Assembly (NCBI GenBank): GCA_050952465.1
Contig: JBMNKZ010000005.1
Coordinates: 484,510 to 548,509 of the forward strand
Reading direction: 5' to 3'
Length of the DNA: 64,000 bases
Origin: DUPU01 sp050952465
GTDB taxonomy: Bacteria > Bacillota > Dehalobacteriia > Dehalobacteriales > Dehalobacteriaceae
Positions 34,030-42,819 of this stretch are shown here, one piece after another. The notes under the pieces are model-generated. The model searched no databases, had not been told where the DNA came from, and worked only from the letters and a program-made list of their open reading frames with translations. Positions within the stretch are counted from its first letter, which is position 1. Every line of letters begins with the position of its first letter. Made by a program: the position numbers and the translations under genes.

Positions 34030-35280
34030 TTATTCTACTGCTGAAATTCCCGCGGCATAACCTGTAGAAAATGCCGCTTGAAGATTATAGCCTCCGGTAA
34101 AACCATCAATATCCAATATTTCTCCGGCAAAATACAATCCTTTTACAATTTTTGATTCCATTGTTTTCGGGTTAATCTCTTTTAAATTTACACCTCCAGC
34201 TGTGACGATGGCTTCTGCCAAGGGTCGGGTTTTAGTTACCGTAAGAGTAAAGTTTTTAAGTAATTTAACAATTTGCCTCCGTTCTTCTTTGGTAATTTGA
34301 TGCACAAACTTTTCCTTTGGAATCGGTAAAATTTTAAGAAACACCGGGATCAATGACTTAGGTAAAAGGTCAGAAAAAGCATTAGCTAAATACTTCCTGG
34401 CATACTTCTGAAAATCCCTTTGAATTCTTAGATCTAATTGCTCTATGGTTAAAGCTGGTTTTAAATCAATACTAACCTGAACCTGTTGGTTGTCGGAAAT
34501 TTTAAGATATTCAGCAATAGGTTTACTTAATGACAAAATAATAGGTCCAGAAATACCAAAATGAGTAAAAAGCATTTCTCCGAATTCACTGGATAAGATT
34601 TTTTCTCCGGCAACGACTTTTACCCTTACGTTTTTTAGACTTAAACCCTGTAGTTCCTTCACCCAAGGTTCTAAAGTTTCCAAGGGTACTAAGGAAGGTT
34701 TCAGGGTAGTTACGTGGTGGCCGGCTTTTCTGGCCATAGCGTACCCATCACCGGTAGATCCGGTACCAGGGTAAGAGGCTCCTCCAGTGGCTACAATTAC
34801 TGCATCACCAGGGAAAGTCCTTTCTCCTGCTGTAATAACTCCTTTGATTTTTTCCGGGGAAATGATCAATTCTTCAACCTTAACTTCATAATAAATTTTC
34901 ACGCCAATTTTTTGAAGATAATGGCGGAATGCCTCGACCACATCTAACGCCCGGTCAGATTGAGGAAATACCCGCCCTCCTCTTTCTACCTTTGTGGGCA
35001 CGCCAAGTCGGTGAAAGAAGTCAATAACATCTTGATTTGAAAAGAGATTAAGGGAACTATAAAGGAATTGCCCATTCCCAGGAATATTTTTAATGATATC
35101 GTCAATTGAACCGGCATTGGTGATATTGCAGCGTCCCTTACCGGTTATCATCATCTTTTTGCCTAGCAATTTATTCTTCTCCAGTAATGTAACCTCAGCC
35201 CCCCTTTCTCTTGCTGTGGCCGCTGCCATCATTCCGGCTGCCCCGCCGCCTACTACAATTATTTTTTTCACAAAATTCAA
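34030..35280 (-). CDS. HI0933-family flavoprotein (NAD(P)/FAD-dependent oxidoreductase)
   Basis: 416-aa flavoprotein. The N-terminal dinucleotide-binding motif is IIVVGGGAAGMMAAATARERGAEVTLLE, GRCNITNAG is a family block, VIVATGGASYPGTGSTGDGYAMA is central, and GLYFAGEILDIDGFTGGYNLQAAFSTG is the C-terminal FAD block. The family includes BaiN-like and RdsA-like reductases. The substrate is unknown here. The TTG start overlaps the upstream FAH gene by 4 nt. Confidence 0.9.
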   Translation of the reverse strand: MNFVKKIIVVGGGAAGMMAAATARERGAEVTLLEKNKLLGKKMMITGKGRCNITNAGSIDDIIKNIPGNGQFLYSSLNLFSNQDVIDFFHRLGVPTKVERGGRVFPQSDRALDVVEAFRHYLQKIGVKIYYEVKVEELIISPEKIKGVITAGERTFPGDAVIVATGGASYPGTGSTGDGYAMARKAGHHVTTLKPSLVPLETLEPWVKELQGLSLKNVRVKVVAGEKILSSEFGEMLFTHFGISGPIILSLSKPIAEYLKISDNQQVQVSIDLKPALTIEQLDLRIQRDFQKYARKYLANAFSDLLPKSLIPVFLKILPIPKEKFVHQITKEERRQIVKLLKNFTLTVTKTRPLAEAIVTAGGVNLKEINPKTMESKIVKGLYFAGEILDIDGFTGGYNLQAAFSTGYAAGISAVE

Positions 35281-36041
35281 CCGGCCTTTCCAACTTTGTT
35301 TGTTAATGTGCCTATTCCATCAATTGTGACAGAAACTTCATCTCCCGATACCATAGAAGAAACACCGGAAGGAGTCCCTGTGATAATTACATCCCCAGGA
35401 AGTAAGGTCATAACTTTACTTAGGTAGCTGGTTAAATATGGCACCCCAAAAATTAAGTTTTTGGTATGGGACTTCTGTTTAACCACCCCATTTAAAGAAC
35501 AGGAAATATTTAAATTATCCCAAAGAATGTCCGTTTCAATTACCGGTCCTAATGGCATAAAAGTATCGAAAGATTTAGCAATAGTCCATTGACCGTCTTT
35601 GGGCTGCAAATTTCGGGCTGTAACATCGTTTCCACAGGTATAACCTAGGATATAGTCCATGGCCTTATCCTCGGAAACATTTTTAGCCGGCTTTTTTATT
35701 ACGAAAGCTAATTCCCCTTCGTAATCCAGACGATTTACAAAAGAATCTGGATAAATAATTTCTTCATTAGGTCCAATTACCGACGTAGACGGTTTCATAA
35801 AAATAACCGGCCATTTAGGTGTTTCTAACCCGAATTCTTGAGCGTGATCCGCATAATTTAAACCCACACAAATGATTTTACTGGGGGCACAAGGAGCTAG
35901 AATCTTTACCTCGGTTAGAGGGAAGCTTTCTTTCTCAATGGTAAAATCATCATAAATGGAACCTTTAATCGGAAAGACGCGCTCCTCCTTTACTATCCCA
36001 TAGTAAACTTTTTTATCTTTCTCAATTCGCACAAACTTCAT
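35277..36041 (-). CDS. Fumarylacetoacetate hydrolase family protein
   Basis: 254 aa of the FAH C-terminal fold (FahA/YcgM type), which includes acylpyruvate hydrolases and oxaloacetate decarboxylases. Seen are IICVGLNYADHAQEFG, PVIFMKPSTSVIGPNEEI, LDYEGELAFVIKKPA (metal-binding Glu residues), GYTCGNDVTARNLQ, WTIAKSFDTFMPLGP and ITGTPSGVSSMVSGDEV. The exact reaction cannot be told. It is translationally coupled to the HI0933 flavoprotein. Confidence 0.9.
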   Translation of the reverse strand: MKFVRIEKDKKVYYGIVKEERVFPIKGSIYDDFTIEKESFPLTEVKILAPCAPSKIICVGLNYADHAQEFGLETPKWPVIFMKPSTSVIGPNEEIIYPDSFVNRLDYEGELAFVIKKPAKNVSEDKAMDYILGYTCGNDVTARNLQPKDGQWTIAKSFDTFMPLGPVIETDILWDNLNISCSLNGVVKQKSHTKNLIFGVPYLTSYLSKVMTLLPGDVIITGTPSGVSSMVSGDEVSVTIDGIGTLTNKVGKAG

Positions 36042-36056
36042 CTTATTCCTCCCCGT

Positions 36057-36602
36057 TCAATACTCGATTCCTTTTCTGCTGGATATGCCTTGCTGGTAAG
36101 GATGCTTTATTTCTTTCATCTCCGTAACTAGGTGGGCTCTTTCGATTAATTCTTGGGGAGCGTTTCTCCCGGTGAGGATTACTTCCACATGGGGTGGTTT
36201 TTGATCCAAGAAATCTAAAACCTCATCCACTGAGATCAGCCCAAAATATAAAGCATTATTAATTTCATCAAGAATCAAAATATCTGTATCTGGAGAAGAA
36301 ATAACCTTTTCCGCATGAGTCAGAGCTTGGTGAGCTAGGGAAATATCCTCTTTGGTCACACCTTTTCGGCTAATAAAACCTTTTTTCCCATATGAAAACA
36401 ACTCTATTTCAGGTGCTAATCGTTTCAAGCCCGAAATTTCGCCATAGTATGATCCCGTTTTCATGAATTGGATGATGACAACTTTAAAACCATGACCCGC
36501 TGCCCGCACCGCCAGGCCGAAAGCTGCCGTGCTCTTTCCTTTGGCATTGCCTGTATAAACTTGGATTAAACCTTGGGAAAGCCTTTCTTTTTCGCTATTC
36601 AT
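36057..36602 (-). CDS. cobO: Cob(I)yrinic acid a,c-diamide adenosyltransferase, CobO/BtuR type
   Basis: Adenosylates cobalamin precursors using ATP. The P-loop reads YTGNAKGKSTAAFG (usual GNGKGKT), followed by VVIIQFMKTGSYYGE, LAHQALTHAEKVI, DILILDEINNALYFGLI and EVILTGRNAPQELIERAHLVTEM, all family hallmarks. The ATG at 36602 follows GGGGGAGGGAG; the longer frame to 36773 lacks a site. 181 aa. No other cobalamin genes are in the window, so it may serve salvage. Confidence 0.93.
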   Translation of the reverse strand: MNSEKERLSQGLIQVYTGNAKGKSTAAFGLAVRAAGHGFKVVIIQFMKTGSYYGEISGLKRLAPEIELFSYGKKGFISRKGVTKEDISLAHQALTHAEKVISSPDTDILILDEINNALYFGLISVDEVLDFLDQKPPHVEVILTGRNAPQELIERAHLVTEMKEIKHPYQQGISSRKGIEY

Positions 36603-36675
36603 AACATCTCCCTCCCCCGAAGATATTCTATATTTTTCAATAAGTTCCTCTAAAATAAAAATAGTTTTACAGAAA

Positions 36676-36915
36676 TTAAGGCCAAATAATATCCGATGAA
36701 CCGCAAATGGAACAGATGTCAAAATATCTTTCCGGATGCTCATATGCCTCCTGAGACGCTTCAAATGAGGCACCTATATTTTCCAGATAATTTACATTAT
36801 CTCCAGAAAAGTTTCCAATAAGGGCAGAAGGGGCTCCATTCACCCATGGGGTTTTATTAGGCAAGCAACTGCTCCCAAAACTATATGTATTGCCACACCT
36901 TAAACATCTGGGCAT
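36676..36915 (-). CDS. Small zinc-ribbon-like hypothetical protein
   Basis: 79 aa starting MPRCLRCGNTYSFGSSCLP and ending FDICSICGSSDIIWP. Two CxxC pairs at opposite ends suggest a zinc ribbon joined by a variable middle. AAGGTGGTGA lies upstream of the ATG at 36915. It is followed by cobO after 73 nt. Function unknown. Confidence 0.75.
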   Translation of the reverse strand: MPRCLRCGNTYSFGSSCLPNKTPWVNGAPSALIGNFSGDNVNYLENIGASFEASQEAYEHPERYFDICSICGSSDIIWP

Positions 36916-37039
36916 TTTATCACCACCTTGTATAATATTGTTTGCCAAAATCTTATTATTAAACACGTAAATAATTTAAGGGTGCTAAGGGGACGTTTAA
37001 CATGCACATTCTGTTTCTTTCGTAAAGAATCTCATTGCA

Positions 37040-37077
37040 TAAAAAATGTGGCAAAGGAAACTTCCCCTTGCCACATT
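37040..37077 (-). terminator. Intrinsic terminator after rluB
   Basis: A long stem (ATGTGGCAAGGGGAA / TTTCCTTTGCCACAT, one or two mismatches, 37045-37077) is followed by T6 on the minus strand. It overlaps the rluB stop. Confidence 0.88.
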
Positions 37078-37801
37078 ATCTCTTCTTTAATTTTTTTAAG
37101 GATTCTACTTCCTGTGTGGTTAAGTATCTCCATTCACCCGGCTTCATTTTGCCGATTTCCAGAGTGCCAAAAGCAATGCGTTTTAGCCAAATCACAGGAT
37201 GGCCTATCGCTTCGAACATACGCCGCACCTGGCGGTTTCTTCCTTCATGAATGGTAATATCAATTAATGTATTATTGTTAATTATTTTTTTTCGCTTTAC
37301 TTCAGCCGGTGCTGTTTTTCCATCTGCCAACATTATGCCCTTTGCCAGTTCTCCCAAGGTTTTACCAGAGGGCGTACCTTTTACCAAGGTTCGATATGTT
37401 TTCTTTACTTCTCGGCTGGGATGAATCAGTTCATTAGTCAGATTCCCATCGTTGGTTAATAGAAGTAATCCTGATGAATCATAGTCTAGTCTACCAACAG
37501 GATAAACCCTTTCATTAACTTCCTGAATTAAATCCATAACAGTCCGTCTCTTTTGTGGGTCATGTACGGTAGACACAAAGCCTACAGGTTTATATAAAAG
37601 AATGTATTTTAATGCTTCTTTACCAGATATTCTTTTACCTTCAACTTCAATGACGCTCTTTTCCGGATCAACTTTAACTCCTAATTCTTGCACTATTTTC
37701 CCGTCAACTTTAACTTTTCCCGCTAAAATTAATTCCTCAGAAGATCTGCGTGAAGCCACTCCGGCATGGGCTAAAACCTTCTGCAACCTTTCTTCCATCA
37801 T
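37076..37801 (-). CDS. rluB: Ribosomal large subunit pseudouridine synthase B
   Basis: RsuA/RluB-family pseudouridine synthase. An N-terminal S4 RNA-binding domain (LQKVLAHAGVASRRSSEELI) precedes the catalytic domain, with the catalytic Asp in VGRLDYDSSGLLLLTNDG (about 100-117), and the C-terminal GRNRQVRRMFEAIGHPV. 241 aa. It follows spmB, as in Bacillus and many Clostridia. Confidence 0.94.
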   Translation of the reverse strand: MMEERLQKVLAHAGVASRRSSEELILAGKVKVDGKIVQELGVKVDPEKSVIEVEGKRISGKEALKYILLYKPVGFVSTVHDPQKRRTVMDLIQEVNERVYPVGRLDYDSSGLLLLTNDGNLTNELIHPSREVKKTYRTLVKGTPSGKTLGELAKGIMLADGKTAPAEVKRKKIINNNTLIDITIHEGRNRQVRRMFEAIGHPVIWLKRIAFGTLEIGKMKPGEWRYLTTQEVESLKKLKKR

Positions 37802-37872
37802 GCACCTCAGTTTAGGATTTTGAGAAAATTATACCAATAAAATTGATCACAAGCAAATTAATGGGGCTTTAA

Positions 37873-38409
37873 CTAACCACCGAAATAAATGCGACAAATC
37901 AGCACCGAAGCTATAAAACTGCTAACATCAGCAATCAGGCCAACAGTGATGGCATGGCGGTATTTAATAATGCCTACTGAGCCGAAATAAACGGTCAAAA
38001 CATAGAAAGTTGTATCCGTACTTCCCTGCATGGTAGAAGCTAAACGACCAATAAAGGAATCTGGGCCAAATTGATGAATTAATTCCGCCGTTATGCCAAG
38101 TGCCCCGCTCCCGGATAAGGGCCTCATTACCGCTAAAGGAAGGATTTCCCCTGGAATGCCTAAGATATTGGTGACAGGGGATAAAAACCAAATTAAATAA
38201 TCCATGGCACCGGATGCCCGAAAAACGCTGATCGCCACCAACATCCCCACTAAAAAAGGCAGAATTTTAAAGGCCGTGGTAATCCCTTCTTGGGCTCCTT
38301 CCACAAAAACTTCGTAGACACTTACTTTTTTAAGGTAGGCATAGAAGGGGATCAAAAATAAAAGTATGGGAATGGCCCACCGGGAGATTTGGGTTAATAT
38401 GTACATCAA
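37873..38409 (-). CDS. spmB: Spore maturation protein B
   Basis: Integral membrane protein of the nucleoside-recognition (Gate) family, needed for spore core dehydration. 178 aa with about five hydrophobic helices and the conserved PFLVGMLVAISVFRASGAMD and MRPLSGSGALGI segments, followed by DSFIGRLASTMQGSTDTTFYVLTVYFG. It lies 28 nt after spmA. Confidence 0.95.
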   Translation of the reverse strand: MMYILTQISRWAIPILLFLIPFYAYLKKVSVYEVFVEGAQEGITTAFKILPFLVGMLVAISVFRASGAMDYLIWFLSPVTNILGIPGEILPLAVMRPLSGSGALGITAELIHQFGPDSFIGRLASTMQGSTDTTFYVLTVYFGSVGIIKYRHAITVGLIADVSSFIASVLICRIYFGG

Positions 38410-38437
38410 AACGGCTCACTCCTTTAGCGGCTCTTTT

Positions 38438-39025
38438 TCAAGGCCGATTCCGATATTTTTTCCGCAGCAATATGTCTGCCGTGATGGCACAGACTGTGCC
38501 GCAAGCTGTGGCCAGAATAGTGGTACTGACAATCTCCACCGGATTTGCCGATCCTTCCTGAACTCTCAGGCTAATCACCATTGCAGGAATGATGGTAATA
38601 CATGATGTATTAAGAGCTAAAAAAGTAATCATCGCGTCGGAGGCCGTATTTTTATTGGGATTTAATTCCTGTAGCTGACTCATGGCTTTTAAACCGAAAG
38701 GAGTTGCGGCATTACCTAACCCCAAAATATTGGCACTTAGGTTCATGATAATTGAACCCAAAGCGGGGCTATCTTTAGGTACACTAGGAAATAACAATAC
38801 TGCAATAGGGCGCACTAATTTTGCCAAGATCTGAACCAGCCCGGATTTTTCCGCCAGTTTTAACAGCCCAAGCCAAAGAGTCATAATCCCGATAATTTCC
38901 AGGGAAATCTTTACCCCAGTTTGGGCTGCATTAAAAGCACTCTCCGTTACTACTTCGATTTTACCGGTTAAACCGGCTACGATAATTCCGGACAATAAAA
39001 GAATTAGCCAAATAATGTTGACCAA
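38438..39025 (-). CDS. spmA: Spore maturation protein A
   Basis: Membrane partner of SpmB, also of the Gate family. The TTG start at 39025 gives 196 aa, the usual SpmA length, with AAAGGA 8 nt upstream. The longer frame to 39097 adds a basic, unconserved tail. Seen are VNIIWLILLLSGIIVAGLTGK, NILGLGNAATPFGLKAMSQLQ and SCITIIPAMVISLR. It is first of the spmA-spmB-rluB group. Confidence 0.94.
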   Translation of the reverse strand: MVNIIWLILLLSGIIVAGLTGKIEVVTESAFNAAQTGVKISLEIIGIMTLWLGLLKLAEKSGLVQILAKLVRPIAVLLFPSVPKDSPALGSIIMNLSANILGLGNAATPFGLKAMSQLQELNPNKNTASDAMITFLALNTSCITIIPAMVISLRVQEGSANPVEIVSTTILATACGTVCAITADILLRKKYRNRP

Positions 39026-39133
39026 ATTTCTCGTCCTTTCTATTAACGTTCTGTTAATCTTTTTTTTTAATGATCTCAGGTTCTTAATTGAATTCATATG
39101 AGGACAAAGTCTAAATTATAACCAGGAAAAAGT

Positions 39134-39163
39134 CATAAAAGGACACCATCAACTGGTGTCCTT
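39134..39163 (-). terminator. Intrinsic terminator after the dacB-like gene
   Basis: A 9-bp perfect stem (AAGGACACC / GGTGTCCTT, 39139-39163) is followed by TTTTA on the minus strand, about 45 nt after the stop. Confidence 0.8.
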
Positions 39164-39207
39164 AAAAAAATTTTATATTGCATCAAAAAGTTATCAGTCC
39201 GCTTTTG

Positions 39208-40329
39208 CTAAAATAAGCCTTTTGATAATCTATAGAAAAGGTTAGAAATAAAGGATCTTTTCTCTACAATATTATTTGCAATTAATTCCGTGGTGAGAGT
39301 TATTTCATCGTTTATTTTTATAACCGCAACCCCCATCCTTTGGCCTTTTTTTACGGGAGCCTTCACTGTCTGAGGAAGATAAATGCTTTTTTGGACCTGA
39401 CTTATTTCCTCCTTGGTTAAAGCGATAGACAATGGTTTCTCCACCAGAATTTTAACTTTTTCTGATTTTCCTCCGTCTATGGCCAATTCTTTAACGGGTT
39501 GATTTTTTTTAAAAAAATCCTTCATTTGATAGTTTTCAAAACCATAGTCTAAAAGACTGGATAACTCATCATACATACTATTACAGTTCAATACAACAGC
39601 TATTAATTGCATCCCGTTCCTCGTTGCTGAACCTACCAGACAGCTTCCGGCTTGACGGGTATAACCTGTTTTTACTCCATCGGCACCTTCATATTTACCA
39701 AGTAGCTTATTGCCGTTATAAACAACTCGTTGGTATTCATTGCCCGCCCAAGGAAGGGTATGTCTGTTAGTGACAATCATCTTGCGAAACTCTTGATTTT
39801 TTAGAGCTTCCTTGGCAATCATGGCTAAGTCATAGGCGGTAGAGTAATGGTCTTCGTGATGCAGTCCATGGGAATTGACGTAATGAGTATTTTTTAATCC
39901 CAAATCTGCCACTCTTTTGTTCATCATACTGATAAATTTATCCAAAGATCCAGCAATGCCAATAGCAATCGCATCAGCAGCGTCATTAGCAGATTTTAAA
40001 AGCAAGGAGTACATCAAATCTTCTAAACTATGTACCTCTCCAGGTTCAAGATATATGCTGGATTCCCCCGGATTAAGGAAATCATGAGGTATCTTGATCT
40101 TCTTTGTCAAATCAGCATTTTCCAAAGCGACAAGAGCTGTAGTTATTTTTGTGGTACTGGCTTGGGGTAATCTTTCATGGGCATTTTTCTCGTATAATAC
40201 CCGGCCCGATGTGGCATCAATTAGAATCGCCGATTTAGCTGTAATTTCCGGAATAGCAAAAGCGGTAGCTCCGGAGAAAAAAATTAATACAAAAATAGCT
40301 GCGAATATTAGAAGTATAAAACGCTTCAA
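39208..40329 (-). CDS. D-alanyl-D-alanine carboxypeptidase, DacB-like (S11 family)
   Basis: Serine peptidase that trims pentapeptide side chains of peptidoglycan. A signal peptide (about 1-26) ends near ATAFA. Active-site motifs are ASTTK (SxxK), SAND (SxN) and KTG in DGVKTGYTRQAG. A C-terminal beta-rich domain and amphipathic end (NLFYRLSKGLF) suggest membrane anchoring. TTG at 40329 follows GGGGGG by 6 nt and gives 373 aa. Located before spmA-spmB as Bacillus dacB is, so it likely acts on the spore cortex. Confidence 0.9.
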   Translation of the reverse strand: MKRFILLIFAAIFVLIFFSGATAFAIPEITAKSAILIDATSGRVLYEKNAHERLPQASTTKITTALVALENADLTKKIKIPHDFLNPGESSIYLEPGEVHSLEDLMYSLLLKSANDAADAIAIGIAGSLDKFISMMNKRVADLGLKNTHYVNSHGLHHEDHYSTAYDLAMIAKEALKNQEFRKMIVTNRHTLPWAGNEYQRVVYNGNKLLGKYEGADGVKTGYTRQAGSCLVGSATRNGMQLIAVVLNCNSMYDELSSLLDYGFENYQMKDFFKKNQPVKELAIDGGKSEKVKILVEKPLSIALTKEEISQVQKSIYLPQTVKAPVKKGQRMGVAVIKINDEITLTTELIANNIVEKRSFISNLFYRLSKGLF

Positions 40330-40433
40330 ATTTTTCCCCCCGCTGGATAAAATTCTACAAGCTTTTAAAAACAAGTCAATCTATTAAATTCAAGATCATT
40401 ATTAAAAATCCTTTTCCCTTTTATAGGAATTTA

Positions 40434-40462
40434 GAAATAAAAAAACCCTTGCGGGTTTTTTA
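40434..40462 (-). terminator. Intrinsic terminator after ytfJ
   Basis: AAACCC-GCAA-GGGTTT is flanked by A/T runs on both sides, so it could work in both directions. It begins about 25 nt after the ytfJ stop. Confidence 0.8.
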
Positions 40463-40486
40463 TTGGACATCAGAGTTTTTTCATAA

Positions 40487-40924
40487 TTACATGGGGCAGT
40501 TTGTACTTTGCATGCTTTGTATATTTTGCATCTTTTGATTTTTTCCCTTATTGAAAATGGATTGGATTTGATTTAAGACTTGGGGAGCAACATCAATTAA
40601 CCTGTCCACAACTAAATTTCCGTCTACAGGAAGCAGCCGAACTTGGTTTTGGCCTACCACAAGAAAACCCATGGGCTGGACAGAGACTCCGGCCCCACTA
40701 CCTCCGCCAAAAGGTATTTTCCCTGATTGGGATTTTTCATCCGGTGGACGTACTTCGTATTCTCCTCCTCCGGCAGCAAACCCGCAGGAAACTCTGGATA
40801 CAGGAATTATTACTGTTCCATCTGGGGTTTCTACGGGATCACCAACTACCGTGTTTACATCAACCATTTCTTTGATGCTTTCCATTGCTGTTTTCATTAA
40901 TGCTTCTATGGGATGATCACTCAT
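40487..40924 (-). CDS. ytfJ: Sporulation protein YtfJ (GerW)
   Basis: 145 aa with the YtfJ core: HPIEALMKTAMESIKEMVDVNTVVGDPVETPDG, IIPVSRVSCGFAAGGGEY, FGGGSGAGVSVQPMGFLVV. In Bacillus the protein (GerW) is needed for full spore germination. The last 20 residues are an unusual Gln/Met-rich tail with a Cys (QKMQNIQSMQSTNCPM) not typical of the family. It overlaps the upstream DUF2953 gene by 4 nt. Confidence 0.92.
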   Translation of the reverse strand: MSDHPIEALMKTAMESIKEMVDVNTVVGDPVETPDGTVIIPVSRVSCGFAAGGGEYEVRPPDEKSQSGKIPFGGGSGAGVSVQPMGFLVVGQNQVRLLPVDGNLVVDRLIDVAPQVLNQIQSIFNKGKNQKMQNIQSMQSTNCPM

Positions 40925-41595
40925 ACTTTATCACCGCCTTTTTTTATTAAGAATAATATGTAAAGTGCTTTAAATCCACCAATGATAATATGACCGCAAC
41001 TGATATTAAATATGCAAACCATATTACAGAAAGCTTTTTCTTGCTGAAAATTGGGTAGAACGGATATTCTGGGGACTGTTTTAACCTTGTTTGCCATAGA
41101 ATGAAGAAAACCGTAAACCCAAGTTTTTAATGCCCAGATCACTCCAACTAATATGCCTGTTTTTCCCGCCTCATCGGTTCCTATTTCCGTGTACCAGGAA
41201 AATTCTAAGAGAGTAATCTTACTCATAAACCATTTACCCAGGTTTTTTAGATCATCCGTTCTTCTGATTACTACAGAAATCTTTTTGATGAGCTTTTTTA
41301 TCATAAATTTATCTAAGACAATTGATTTTTCCTGTTCTAGCAGAGGTTTTCCTTTTTCTCCTTCAAACTGGGTAATTATTTTTAAAATTGGCCACAGGGA
41401 AGTAGGAGAAATTTTGATAAAGGGAATTTCTATGGTAATGCCCCAAATACCAGGTATTAATTGCCAGGTGATACTGATATAATCATCTTTATCTTTTTTT
41501 ATATAATGAAATTTAAAACGCAAGGGAAGCAAAAAAATAAATATTATTAAAACAAGGATTAAAAAACAAATAAGCATTAGCTTCACCTGGCTCAC
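40921..41595 (-). CDS. DUF2953 family membrane-anchored protein
   Basis: 224 aa with an N-terminal transmembrane segment (LICFLILVLIIFIFLLPL). The remainder matches the DUF2953 pattern, including FSWYTEIGTDEAGKTGILVGVIWALK and the late VCIFNISCGHIIIGGFKAL. The gene is regularly found directly before ytfJ in spore formers. Function unknown, perhaps sporulation-related. Coupled to ytfJ by ATGA overlap. Confidence 0.82.
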   Translation of the reverse strand: MSQVKLMLICFLILVLIIFIFLLPLRFKFHYIKKDKDDYISITWQLIPGIWGITIEIPFIKISPTSLWPILKIITQFEGEKGKPLLEQEKSIVLDKFMIKKLIKKISVVIRRTDDLKNLGKWFMSKITLLEFSWYTEIGTDEAGKTGILVGVIWALKTWVYGFLHSMANKVKTVPRISVLPNFQQEKAFCNMVCIFNISCGHIIIGGFKALYILFLIKKGGDKV

Positions 41596-41679
41596 CTCTA
41601 GTTAAAAACATAGGGTTTCTTACTCATTACAATATTTTTCCTTGTTTTTCAGATAAGTATTCCAAAAGTACCCAAAAAA

Positions 41680-41703
41680 GCAAAAAACAGGCTTTCGCCT
41701 GTT
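41680..41703 (-). terminator. Intrinsic terminator of the amidase-domain gene
   Basis: AACAGGC-GAAA-GCCTGTT is followed by T4-G-C-T6 on the minus strand. The stem overlaps the stop codon. Confidence 0.85.
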
Positions 41704-42676
41704 AAGAGAGAATTTTCCAAAAAAGATATTGAGTTTTTTCGGTCCAGGCCAGAGAATCTTGATAGTCCCAATAACGATTCTGGCTATTATTGGTATGGGC
41801 ATTAACTAGGGGCTGCCCATCTCCATTGTGTCCCACCACCACGGTGTTGTGTTGCCATACCCCGTCACCGTCCCAATCGTAACAAATAACATCACCAGGC
41901 TCTAATTCCCGGGCTGATTTTACGCTTTCCACTTTGATACCCTTACCGGCTGCCAAATACCAACGCAAACTATGAGCTACAGCCCAGCTATAACTCCATT
42001 TGTCGTCCTTACCTCCGTTACCGGAATACCACCATCCTGTATTAGTTTTTCCGGTATAATTCATGGGAATACCACCGGCGTATAAGACCTGAGAAACGTA
42101 ATTAGTGCAATCTACAGAAAAAGAGCGAAAATTTGGATTATAACTGTTCCACCATTTATGAGCATAGCGCACTGCTGCTGTTCGATCATACCTGCTATTT
42201 CTATAAACACTCGCCCCGTGATACCGGTTTGGCCCAGAAATCTTTAAATTCCTGTCTAAAGGCCTGGGAATGGTGGCAACCTCCGGTTCCAACCTATAGT
42301 TGTCTTCTTTAACTAGCCATCTCCCATCATATTCCAAAGTTATTTCATGATTTATCTGATGTCTTTCATGTCTTAAACGACCGCCCTCTAACAGTCGCCA
42401 AGTTACCATTTCTATAAAATTAAATTTAACTATGTTTTCGGTACGTACCTCCGGACCTAAAAAAACTTGGGTTACTTGATCATATAGTTTGCTTTTTCGA
42501 TGAGCAATGGCATTCTGTTTGGCTCTTAGAATCTTCTCTTCCCTTTGCATACACTTTATGGAAATATTGTCCTTGGTGTATAACTGGTTTAATTGTGGTA
42601 TGCTTCCGGTAAGAAAAGCATTGTTTTTTCGGTTCATCAAATCCTGGATAATAGGAAAAATCTTTTCTCTTTGCAC
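41702..42676 (-). CDS. Protein with C-terminal putative amidase domain (Amidase_6)
   Basis: 324 aa. The N-terminal half is a helical region ending in a beta-rich domain (YDGRWLVKEDNYRLEPE). The C-terminal half (from about residue 165) is an Amidase_6 fold with the Cys of FSVDCTNYVSQVLYAGGIPM and the His of WQHNTVVVGHNGDG, a papain-like pair. No signal peptide is evident from the chosen GTG start (GGGGGT, 9 nt upstream). Related proteins occur in Clostridia; the substrate is unknown. Confidence 0.82.
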   Translation of the reverse strand: MQREKIFPIIQDLMNRKNNAFLTGSIPQLNQLYTKDNISIKCMQREEKILRAKQNAIAHRKSKLYDQVTQVFLGPEVRTENIVKFNFIEMVTWRLLEGGRLRHERHQINHEITLEYDGRWLVKEDNYRLEPEVATIPRPLDRNLKISGPNRYHGASVYRNSRYDRTAAVRYAHKWWNSYNPNFRSFSVDCTNYVSQVLYAGGIPMNYTGKTNTGWWYSGNGGKDDKWSYSWAVAHSLRWYLAAGKGIKVESVKSARELEPGDVICYDWDGDGVWQHNTVVVGHNGDGQPLVNAHTNNSQNRYWDYQDSLAWTEKTQYLFWKILS

Positions 42677-42748
42677 CGTCTTTTACCCCCAAAAAAACCA
42701 TGTGGTAACAATATATGCCAGGAGTGCCCCAAAAAGTGCCTGACATAT

Positions 42749-42776
42749 AAAAAAACCTCCTCTCAAGGGGAGGTGG
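42749..42776 (-). terminator. Intrinsic terminator after scpB
   Basis: An ACCTCC / GGAGGT stem with an extra G-U pair is followed by a T6-7 run on the minus strand, about 45 nt after the scpB stop. Confidence 0.82.
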
Positions 42777-42819
42777 CGGCGCATTACCTAAAAACAACTT
42801 TGGAATATATAAAAACCAG

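Noticed and set aside
36928..37257. 109-aa plus-strand frame across the rluB terminator
   Set aside because: It lies opposite rluB and a strong terminator and has a Cys/Leu-rich nonsense-like composition and no ribosome site.
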